Assembly: GCA_012026855.1 (NCBI GenBank)
Contig: VEOV01000037.1
Span: 1-11,367 of the forward strand
DNA length: 11,367 bases
Direction of reading: 5' to 3'
DNA from: Geobacter sp.
GTDB lineage: Bacteria > Desulfobacterota > Desulfuromonadia > Geobacterales > DSM-12255
Shown: in pieces, positions 6,067-11,367 of the stretch
How positions within the stretch are numbered: position 1 is the stretch's first letter
Layout of the letters: every line of letters starts with the position of its first letter
Translations under genes and position numbers: made by a program
Notes under the pieces: generated by a model
The model's input: only the letters and a program-made list of their open reading frames with translations
Told to the model about the DNA's origin: nothing
The model's database searches: none

Positions 6067-6701
6067 ATGATTTTATTACCATAGCCATTCCCAAAGGGCG
6101 GATTCTGGAAGAGTCGGTGGAGCTGTTCGGCAAGATCGGTATCGACTGCCAGGAGCTGTTGGGAAAGTCACGCAAGCTGATCTTCGAGAACCCGGCGCAG
6201 AAGATGCGCTACATGATTGTCCGGGCAACCGACGTGCCGACCTACGTGGAGTACGGTTCCGCCGATCTGGGAATTGTCGGCAAAGACACTCTCATGGAGC
6301 AGGAGAAGGACCTGTATGAGCCCCTTGACCTGAAATTCGGCTACTGCCGGATGATGGTGGCCGAGCCGGCCGGGCTGGCGGAAAAAGATGACCCTTCCCG
6401 CTGGGCCAACATCCGCATTGCCACTAAATACCCCCATGTGGCGGAGAAATACTTTGCCTCCAAGGGGATCCAGGTGGAGATCATCAAGCTGTACGGCTCC
6501 ATCGAGCTGGCGCCCCTGGTGGGATTGTCGGAGCGGATTGTCGACCTGGTTTCCACCGGCGAGACCCTGAAGCAGAACGGCCTGGTGGAAGTGGAGACCA
6601 TTGCCGAGATCACCACCCGACTGGTGGTCAACCGGGCAAGCCTCAAGACCAAGCATGAGCGGATTAGCGCCATCATCGAGGCGCTGGAGAAACAGTTATG
6701 A
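6063..6701 (+). CDS. hisG: ATP phosphoribosyltransferase, short form (HisG-S)
   Basis: This 212-residue protein catalyses the first step of histidine synthesis, condensing ATP with PRPP. IPKGRI at residues 9-14, GSADLGIVGKD at 65-75 and the PRPP-binding loop DLVSTGETLKQNGL at 161-174 identify it. The protein ends soon after the catalytic domains. The long form has an extra ACT-like C-terminal domain of roughly 80 residues that binds histidine; it is absent here. Short HisG proteins are known to need the HisRS-like partner HisZ for activity and feedback control, so a hisZ gene is predicted elsewhere in the genome; none is in this window. GTG at 6063 overlaps the murA stop by 4 nt, and the gene's own stop overlaps hisD by 4 nt (ATGA), implying translational coupling. 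Confidence 0.96.
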   Translation: MNDFITIAIPKGRILEESVELFGKIGIDCQELLGKSRKLIFENPAQKMRYMIVRATDVPTYVEYGSADLGIVGKDTLMEQEKDLYEPLDLKFGYCRMMVAEPAGLAEKDDPSRWANIRIATKYPHVAEKYFASKGIQVEIIKLYGSIELAPLVGLSERIVDLVSTGETLKQNGLVEVETIAEITTRLVVNRASLKTKHERISAIIEALEKQL

Positions 6702-7996
6702 AATTTCTTGCTTTTGATGACCAGGATTTTGGGCAGCAGTTTGCCGCCATTCTGGCCCGCGGTGAGGAGACCGGCCGGGAAGTGGAGCAGGTGGTGCTGG
6801 ATATTATCGAGGCGGTGCGCAGCCGTGGTGATGAAGCTGTCCTCGAATACACCAACCGGTTCGACCGGCTGGCTGCCGACTCGCTGGCAGCTCTCGAAGT
6901 TACCGCCGATGAAATCGACGCAGCCTTTGCCCGCTGCAGCGCGGCAGATATTGATGCCTTGAAGCTGGCCGTAGAGCGGGTCGGCCGGTTTCACGAAAAG
7001 CAGAAGACACAGACCTGGCTCTCCACCGAAGAGCCGGATGTCATGCTCGGCCAGATGGTGACTCCGCTGCAACGGGTCGGTATCTACGTCCCAGGCGGCA
7101 AGGCCAGCTACCCGTCCAGTGTTATCATGAACGCTGTTCCTGCCAAGGTGGCCGGCGTGCCGGAAGTCATCATGGTGGCGCCGACGCCTGGCGGGGAGAT
7201 CAATCCCCATGTGCTGGTAGCGGCCCGTCTTTCGGGGGTTGACAGGGTGTTCAGGATCGGCGGCGCCCAGGCGGTTGCTGCTTTGGCCTATGGTACGGCA
7301 ACCATCCCCAAGGTGGACAAGGTAACCGGACCGGGCAATATCTATGTGGCCACTGCCAAGAAGCTGGTTTTCGGCCAGGTGGGCATCGACATGATCGCCG
7401 GTCCAAGCGAGATTCTGGTGATCAACGACGGCAGCGGCAACCCGGCCCATATTGCCGCCGACCTGCTCTCCCAGGCAGAACATGACGAACTGGCTTCATC
7501 CATCCTGATTACTACGGATCGCAAGTTTGGCGACCAGGTGGCGGCTGAGGTGGAGCAGCAGCTCAAGGAACTTTCCAGGGAGAGTATTGCCAGGAAGTCG
7601 TGGGAGAGTTACGGCGCCATCATCGTTGCCAAGACACTGGCCGAGGTGATCGACTTTTCCAACCGGATTGCGCCGGAGCACCTGGAACTGGCAGTCAGCG
7701 ACCCGTTTGCCATCCTGCCGCAGATCAAGAATGCCGGTGCCATCTTCATGGGACACTACACTCCGGAAGCTGCCGGCGATTACCTGGCCGGGCCGAACCA
7801 TACCCTGCCCACCGGTGGTACGGCGCGCTTCTTTTCGCCGCTGTCGGTCGATGATTTTGTCAAGAAGTCGTCCATCGTCTACTTCAGCAAGGCGGGTCTG
7901 GAGCGGCTCGGCAGCGACATCGTCAGAATCGCCGGGCTGGAAGGGCTTGAGGCCCACGGCAGGTCGGTCAGCAAAAGACTCGGGCTGCCGGACTAG
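6698..7996 (+). CDS. hisD: Histidinol dehydrogenase HisD
   Basis: This 432-residue zinc enzyme makes the last two NAD-dependent oxidations of histidine synthesis, from L-histidinol to L-histidine. The family core GIYVPGGKASYPSS lies at 128-141, and TGPGNIYVATAKK at 210-222. Residues matching the E. coli zinc ligands are present: Q259 and H262 in LSQAEHDEL, D361 in AAGDYLAGPNH and H420 near the C-terminus. The catalytic E327-H328 pair is in APEHLEL. Length is normal and no key residue is missing. The ATG overlaps the hisG stop by 4 nt. It is the last gene of the plus-strand block and ends with TAG 31 bp from the convergent sfsA stop. No classical terminator is visible in that gap, so readthrough into antisense sfsA is possible. 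Confidence 0.98.
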   Translation: MKFLAFDDQDFGQQFAAILARGEETGREVEQVVLDIIEAVRSRGDEAVLEYTNRFDRLAADSLAALEVTADEIDAAFARCSAADIDALKLAVERVGRFHEKQKTQTWLSTEEPDVMLGQMVTPLQRVGIYVPGGKASYPSSVIMNAVPAKVAGVPEVIMVAPTPGGEINPHVLVAARLSGVDRVFRIGGAQAVAALAYGTATIPKVDKVTGPGNIYVATAKKLVFGQVGIDMIAGPSEILVINDGSGNPAHIAADLLSQAEHDELASSILITTDRKFGDQVAAEVEQQLKELSRESIARKSWESYGAIIVAKTLAEVIDFSNRIAPEHLELAVSDPFAILPQIKNAGAIFMGHYTPEAAGDYLAGPNHTLPTGGTARFFSPLSVDDFVKKSSIVYFSKAGLERLGSDIVRIAGLEGLEAHGRSVSKRLGLPD

Positions 7997-8027
7997 GGCT
8001 TAAATCCCGGCAACAGAGAGTGGCAGC

Positions 8028-8723
8028 CTAAAGCAGAACCGGCAGCCGGCGGCTGAGAACGATCTCTTCCGGGGTTATCGTTGCCTGGTAGGCGACGAGT
8101 TCCACCCCTGCCGCGGCTGCCTGGCGCAGCAGCCCGCCGTAGGCCGGATCGATGGCATCGGCCGGAGACACTGACCTGGCAGCGGCATGTTGCACCACGA
8201 AGAAGTTGACCGCCCGGGCGCCGTCCCTGACCATGGCCATCAACTCACGCAGATGTTTCTGCCCCCTGGTGGTGACCGCATCGGGGAAGCGGGCGACATC
8301 CCCCTCCACCAGGGTAACATTCTTGACCTCCACGTAGCAGCTTCCCGGCTCCTCCAGCAGCAGATCGATCCTGCTCCGCTCTGCGCCGTAGCAGACCTCC
8401 TGGCGAATCCGGCCATATCCCTGCAGTTCTGTCACTACCCCCTGTTCAATCCCCTCCCGGGCCAACCTGTTCGGCAGGCCGGTGTTGATGCCGACCCATG
8501 ACCCGTCCACCTGTACCAGTTCCCAGGTATGGGCCAGTTTGCGGGCCGGGTTGTCGCTGCGGGAGAGCAGTACCGGACTTCCTGGTGCGGCGCAGCCGAG
8601 CATGCTCCCCGAGTTGGGGCAGTGAGCCGTTACCACGCTGCCGTCGGCCAGGGCCACGTCGGCCAGAAAGCGTTTGTAGCGCTGCAGGAGTCTTCCGGGG
8701 GTAAGGGGCTGGGGCAGTTTCAT
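8028..8723 (-). CDS. sfsA: SfsA family protein (sugar fermentation stimulation protein homologue)
   Basis: This 231-residue SfsA homologue was named after an E. coli protein that raised maltose fermentation genes when overexpressed; its molecular role is still poorly defined. An N-terminal OB-like part contains RYKRFLADV (15-23), AHCPNSGSMLG (33-43) and HTWELV...WVGINTGLPN (65-85). The C-terminal domain has SRIDLLL (117-123) and CYVEVKNVTLVEGD (129-142), with D120, E132 and K134 arranged like a PD-(D/E)XK nuclease site; the SfsA family is grouped with that fold. The start is the ATG at 8723, 4 nt after AAGGAG of an excellent Shine-Dalgarno (8726-8733 on this strand). An upstream in-frame ATG at 8783 would add 20 unconserved residues and lacks such a site. 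It follows dedA by 75 bp and converges with hisD. Confidence 0.93.
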   Translation of the reverse strand: MKLPQPLTPGRLLQRYKRFLADVALADGSVVTAHCPNSGSMLGCAAPGSPVLLSRSDNPARKLAHTWELVQVDGSWVGINTGLPNRLAREGIEQGVVTELQGYGRIRQEVCYGAERSRIDLLLEEPGSCYVEVKNVTLVEGDVARFPDAVTTRGQKHLRELMAMVRDGARAVNFFVVQHAAARSVSPADAIDPAYGGLLRQAAAAGVELVAYQATITPEEIVLSRRLPVLL

Positions 8724-8798
8724 CGCTCTCCTTGGCTTCTTCAGCTGAAAATCGTACCGCTGGCAGGATAGCACAGGTGACAAAGATTTGCAGCCCTG

Positions 8799-9356
8799 CT
8801 ACAGGCGGGCCTTTGCCCAGCGGTACCAGAGCCAGGCAAGGGTAGAGATGCTTACCCCGGTCAGAGCGATGGCTGCCAGGTGGTGGCGCACATCCTCAAA
8901 CAGCTCTTCGAACAGGTGTCCGAAAAAGTAACCGGCACTGCCGACGATTATTGCCCAGGTCAGGGTGCTGCAGAGATTGAGGACCATGAAGCGGCGGGTG
9001 TTGAAATTGCTGGCGCCGATAACCAGCGGAGTGATGGTGCGCATGCCGTAAATGAAACGGAAGCTGAGCACCGCAATGACCTGGTAGGCCACCAGGAAAC
9101 GGCGCACCCGGTCAACCCGTGGCTCCCATTTGGGGTGTCTTGCCAGGAGCTGCTTGCCACTCCGTTTGCCCAGCCTGAAGAAAAACTGGTCTGAGCCAAA
9201 GGCACAGCAGAAGATAATGACAATTACCCACTGCAGCTGCAGATAACCCCCATGGGCAAGACTGCCGGCCACCATACCGACAGTGCCACCTTCGAGGATA
9301 GTGCCGATAGCCAGCGCCGGGTAACCATATGCCGAGACAAACGCTTCCAGAGTCAT
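8799..9356 (-). CDS. DedA/SNARE-associated (VTT) family inner-membrane protein
   Basis: This protein of about 185 residues belongs to the DedA family, whose members are linked to undecaprenyl-phosphate or phospholipid flipping and to membrane-potential homeostasis. The exact substrate here is unknown. Recognisable parts are the N-terminal YGYPALAIGTILEG (10-23) with the conserved glutamate E22, AGSLAHGGYLQL (30-41) and the cytosolic basic stretch FRLGKRSGK (60-68). The signature segment FRFIYGMRTITPLVIGASN (99-117) carries R100 and R106. Hydrophobic spans lie near 11-35, 42-60, 90-115, 127-147 and 160-178. The start is uncertain. ATG at 9356 gives MTLEAFVSAYGYP and has only a weak GGTAAG upstream; ATG at 9371 adds five residues. 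Longer frames run antisense through the gre-like gene and are not credible. It is transcribed divergently from that gene and towards sfsA. Confidence 0.88.
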   Translation of the reverse strand: MTLEAFVSAYGYPALAIGTILEGGTVGMVAGSLAHGGYLQLQWVIVIIFCCAFGSDQFFFRLGKRSGKQLLARHPKWEPRVDRVRRFLVAYQVIAVLSFRFIYGMRTITPLVIGASNFNTRRFMVLNLCSTLTWAIIVGSAGYFFGHLFEELFEDVRHHLAAIALTGVSISTLAWLWYRWAKARL

Positions 9357-9389
9357 GGTGAATCTTACCATAAAAAACCGGGCAACATT

Positions 9390-9422
9390 AATGCCGGCCG
9401 CAAAATATCTGTTGCCGGCATT
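9390..9422. promoter_or_regulatory. Inverted repeat in the dedA/gre divergent region, possible operator
   Basis: AATGCCGGC (9390-9398) and GCCGGCATT (9414-9422) are perfect 9-bp reverse complements separated by 15 bp. The right arm overlaps the first bases of the TTGACG -35 candidate at 9421. A second inverted repeat, GGCAACA (9381-9387) with TGTTGCC (9410-9416), uses part of the same right arm. The arrangement suits a regulator binding site or alternative RNA hairpins. No regulator gene is adjacent, so this is inference from symmetry and position. Confidence 0.4.
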
Positions 9423-9449
9423 GACGATTGCTCCGGATTCGACTACAGT
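9421..9449 (+). promoter_or_regulatory. Sigma70-type promoter for the gre-like gene
   Basis: TTGACG (9421-9426) and TACAGT (9444-9449) are separated by exactly 17 bp and match consensus at 5 of 6 and 4 of 6 positions. Transcription would start near 9456, about 30 nt before the proposed GTG at 9487. This is one of the two cleanest promoter candidates in the window. Confidence 0.55.
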
Positions 9450-9486
9450 GCCACCTCTGTAAAACAGCAAAAGGATGTTGCCGTTC

Positions 9487-9969
9487 GTGACCAAACAACA
9501 GTTGCTCGGGAAGATTATAGCTGCTCTCGAAAATGATCTGGCCCTGTTCAGTTCTGCTGCCAAAGCAGCCCATGCAGCAGCTACCCATGAAGAGTGCCAG
9601 CCGGACAACAAGTACGATACCACTGCGCTGGAGGCGTCCTATGTCGCCCAGGGGCAGGCCAACCGTGCCCGGGATATCCGCCTGAGCCTGGAAGAGTATC
9701 GTAAACTGACGCTGCAGGAGTTCGATGCGACGACGCCGATTCGCCTCACCGCCCTGGTGACACTGGAGGATGAGGTCGGCAACCGGCGGCAACTGTTTCT
9801 CGGGCCTCAGGCCGGCGGCATGAAGGTCAGCGACGGGGGTGTCGAGGTCATGGTAATTACCCCTGCCTCGCCCCTTGGCCGGGCACTGCTAGGGCAGCGT
9901 GCCGGTGACGAAATCGAATCCTGCGTCGATGCTGCGGCAGCATCTTTTGAGATCATTGCGGTCAGTTGA
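9487..9969 (+). CDS. GreA/GreB-family transcription elongation factor homologue
   Basis: This 160-residue protein has Gre architecture. An N-terminal helical hairpin (about 1-75) is followed by a C-terminal FKBP-like beta domain (about 85-155) with TALVTLEDEVGNRRQLFLGP, VMVITPASPLGRALLGQRAGDEIE. Canonical Gre factors put an acidic tip into the RNA polymerase secondary channel and stimulate cleavage of backtracked RNA. Here the hairpin reads THEECQPDNKYDTTALEASYVAQGQ-like, with E35, E36 and D40 near the tip. It belongs to a divergent Gre-like subfamily, not GreA or GreB proper, and its activity is unproven. I prefer GTG at 9487 (MTKQQLLGKI) with AAAAGGA at 9469-9475. The ATG at 9475 lies inside that Shine-Dalgarno and so is unlikely. 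A promoter candidate lies at 9421-9449. The next gene starts 18 bp downstream, forming a likely two-gene unit. Confidence 0.85.
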   Translation: MTKQQLLGKIIAALENDLALFSSAAKAAHAAATHEECQPDNKYDTTALEASYVAQGQANRARDIRLSLEEYRKLTLQEFDATTPIRLTALVTLEDEVGNRRQLFLGPQAGGMKVSDGGVEVMVITPASPLGRALLGQRAGDEIESCVDAAAASFEIIAVS

Positions 9970-9987
9970 GTTCCCGGGGGGTGTTCC

Positions 9988-10395
9988 ATGGCGAATATAA
10001 GAATCAGATTCAAAATCACCAGCAGTGACCTGGAAGTGTCGTCCAGCTGCGATTGCCAGAAATGGATCCGTCACCTTGCCGCCAGGCAGGTAAAAACCGA
10101 CGATCTGCAGACGCTCTTTGCCGGCAGGTTCCCAACGGGCAAAATGTTCGTGCTGGACATGATCGAGTTCCTGCGGAAATCAGACGGGCAGCTGCATCAT
10201 TTTCTGGTCGGCCGGGGTGGCATTCACCATGATGACCATCTGACCATTGATTTTGACGGCGTGCGCCAGCTGCTAAAAATCGAGTTTCCGGAGCTGGTGG
10301 AACAGTTTGCTGCCGGGAGTGTCAAAAAGGTGGTGAAGCGTCGCGCTGGTGCGGTTGATCTCGCGCCGTTGAGCTCTCTGGGGAAGAAAAACTGA
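9988..10395 (+). CDS. Conserved-looking hypothetical protein, 135 residues
   Basis: I do not recognise this protein. It is soluble, with no signal peptide or membrane segment. It starts with a beta-like stretch MANIRIRFKITSSDLEV, has a CDC pair at residues 21-23 and a histidine/aspartate cluster at 80-84 (HHDDH) after HH at 70-71, and ends with a basic tail (VKKVVKRR, 112-119). The Cys and His residues could bind a metal, but spacing matches no motif I can name. The ATG at 9988 follows a G-rich stretch (9976-9983) acting as Shine-Dalgarno. It lies 18 bp after the gre-like gene on the same strand, so the two are probably co-transcribed. Codon use and composition look like its neighbours, so it is probably a real gene. 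A role near RNA polymerase is only a context guess. Confidence 0.75.
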   Translation: MANIRIRFKITSSDLEVSSSCDCQKWIRHLAARQVKTDDLQTLFAGRFPTGKMFVLDMIEFLRKSDGQLHHFLVGRGGIHHDDHLTIDFDGVRQLLKIEFPELVEQFAAGSVKKVVKRRAGAVDLAPLSSLGKKN

Positions 10396-10464
10396 CCCAC
10401 TGCCGGGCTGCCGCCGGCCGCATTTGTGCTTTAGCTGTAGCCCCTGGCGGGATTTATTAGCTGA

Positions 10465-10493
10465 TTTACATTTGCCTTTTCTTCAATTAAAGT
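10465..10493 (+). promoter_or_regulatory. Sigma70-type promoter for the CHASE2 gene
   Basis: TTTACA (10465-10470) and TAAAGT (10488-10493) are 17 bp apart and match consensus at 5 of 6 and 4 of 6 positions. The expected transcription start is near 10500, about 30 nt before the ATG at 10531. The gap 10396-10464 upstream holds a GC-rich imperfect hairpin (10405-10443) without a T-tract and two copies of TTAGCTG. Confidence 0.5.
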
Positions 10494-10530
10494 GTCTTGC
10501 ATCTTTTCCTCTCCAGCGACGGAGCCTATC

Positions 10531-11367
10531 ATGAAACGGCAGAAACTCGTTATCCTGGCGCTCACCTTCCTCATCACCCTGATTTGCGGTTTTCTTTACT
10601 ACACCAATAATTCCCTGTTCGACAATTTCGAAGCCAAAAGTTACGACTTTCGCTACCAGCTGCGTGGTTCGCTACCTCCCAATGACAACATTGTCATAGT
10701 CGCCATTGACGACAAAAGCCTGAAGGAGCTGGGGCGTTTTCCCTGGACGCGCACCCGGTTTGCCGAGTTCGTTGACAGAGCTACTGTCGCAGGAGCAAAG
10801 GCGATCTATCTGGATGCCTTCTTCCCCGAGCCGGAGAGCAAGGCCGCTGATCAGGCGTTTGCCGACGCTCTCAAGCGTTCCGGTATTACCTCCCTTGCCG
10901 TGGGCTTCGAGTTCAACAAGGACGGCTCAGTTGCCAATTTGACGCGCAGCATCCCTCTCCTGGCCGATTCGGCCCGATCCGGCCCCCATATCAACCTGTT
11001 GCCCGACAACGACGGGGTGGTCCGTTCCATTCGCCTGCTGATCAGCGATGAGCAGGGTCCGGTTGCGGCCATGTCACTCAGCGCCGCCAAGGCGCTCCTC
11101 GGCGCCCAGAGCATCGAGCCGGGCAAGTTTCATATCGCCCTGGGTGACCGTAAAATCCCGACTGACAGTGAGTATTACCATTTCATCAACTACATCGGCA
11201 AACCGGGCATCTATGCGCGCTATTCGTTCAGCGACGTTATTGCCGGCAGGGTTGGCGCTGCCGAACTGAAAGGGAAAATTGTTCTGGTCGGAGCAACCTC
11301 CCTCGGCATTTACGACATGCGCGTTACCCCGTTTTCCAATAATTCGCCCGGGGTGGAGGTGCATGCC
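10531..11367 (+). CDS. CHASE2-domain membrane sensor protein (3' truncated)
   Basis: The frame is open from ATG 10531 to the window end, giving 279 residues. GGAG at 10521-10524 supports the start. An N-terminal hydrophobic helix (about 6-24, LVILALTFLITLICGFLYY) is followed by a long extracytoplasmic CHASE2 domain. Its features include NFEAKSYDFRYQLRG near 32-46, NIVIVAIDDKSLKELGRFPW near 51-70, the AIYLDAFFPEPE block near 90-102 and the closing KIVLVGATSLGIYDMRVTPF block near 249-268, then PGVEVHA at the edge. CHASE2 proteins normally continue with about three membrane helices and a cytoplasmic output domain, such as an adenylate/guanylate cyclase, GGDEF, histidine kinase or Ser/Thr kinase. 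That part is outside the window, so the output cannot be stated. The ligand is unknown. Confidence 0.93.
   Translation, partial: MKRQKLVILALTFLITLICGFLYYTNNSLFDNFEAKSYDFRYQLRGSLPPNDNIVIVAIDDKSLKELGRFPWTRTRFAEFVDRATVAGAKAIYLDAFFPEPESKAADQAFADALKRSGITSLAVGFEFNKDGSVANLTRSIPLLADSARSGPHINLLPDNDGVVRSIRLLISDEQGPVAAMSLSAAKALLGAQSIEPGKFHIALGDRKIPTDSEYYHFINYIGKPGIYARYSFSDVIAGRVGAAELKGKIVLVGATSLGIYDMRVTPFSNNSPGVEVHA

Noticed and set aside
6341..7483. A 380-codon open frame on the minus strand across hisG/hisD
   Set aside because: It is antisense to two well-supported enzymes with all active-site residues, is rich in low-complexity H/D/G/L content typical of shadow frames, and has no recognisable domain.
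7997..8027. Possible shared terminator between convergent hisD and sfsA
   Set aside because: The 31-bp gap shows no stable stem with a T-tract on either strand.
8660..8690. TGTAGCGCTGCA inside sfsA as a third copy of the family A repeat
   Set aside because: Only the short centre resembles the repeat; none of the shared flanks is present and it lies in conserved coding sequence.
8799..9623. The long 274-codon version of the DedA protein starting at 9623
   Set aside because: The extra N-terminal 89 residues resemble no DedA protein and run antisense through the promoter and coding region of the gre-like gene. DedA similarity begins near MTLEAFVSAYGYP.
10405..10443. GGGCTGC/GTAGCCC hairpin downstream of the 135-residue gene, as a terminator
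   Set aside because: It has a 25-nt loop, one G-T pair and no T-tract after it, so the evidence is too weak.

Overview
The window reads as a conserved chromosomal housekeeping region from a moderately GC-rich Gram-negative bacterium, most likely a member of the Geobacteraceae/Desulfuromonadia. This placement is an inference. It rests on the run rho - rpmE - thyX - DUF1385 - prfA - prmC - murA - hisG - hisD, on flavin-dependent ThyX, on the short HisG form, on a CHASE2 sensor nearby and on the overall protein style. No marker in the window proves the species.

Layout. Positions 1-369 are the 3' end of rho. Next comes rpmE (ribosomal protein L31), closed by a good intrinsic terminator at 838-870. 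A same-strand block follows: thyX, a DUF1385 membrane protein, prfA (RF1), prmC (the RF1/RF2 glutamine methyltransferase), murA, hisG and hisD. Most joints from prfA onward are very tight: prfA/prmC overlap by 1 nt, and murA/hisG and hisG/hisD each overlap by 4 nt. Translation termination, peptidoglycan precursor synthesis and histidine synthesis therefore appear to share transcripts. hisD converges on a minus-strand pair, dedA-like then sfsA, read leftwards from about 9356 to 8028. A divergent intergenic region (9357-9486) separates dedA from a plus-strand pair, a GreA/GreB-type elongation factor and a 135-residue protein I do not recognise. The window ends inside a CHASE2-domain membrane sensor whose output domain is cut off.

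The genes are mostly familiar; the less ordinary content lies between them. Two diverged copies of a roughly 100-bp imperfect palindrome (384-482 and 2552-2652) lie just after the stop codons of rho and the DUF1385 gene. Their central hairpins carry a compensatory base-pair change. A different, about 178-bp MITE-like long inverted repeat (4622-4799) fills the prmC-murA gap. It is flanked by a possible TGA duplication that coincides with the prmC stop codon. Removing it in silico gives a compact 10-nt prmC-murA spacer with a correctly placed Shine-Dalgarno. The dedA/gre divergent region holds two mutually exclusive inverted repeats, one of which touches the -35 of a good promoter candidate.

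I saw no tRNA, rRNA, CRISPR array, transposase gene, phage gene or clear new defence-type system. The strongest candidates for something undescribed are the two repeat families, the prfA/prmC junction and the gre/135-residue pair.
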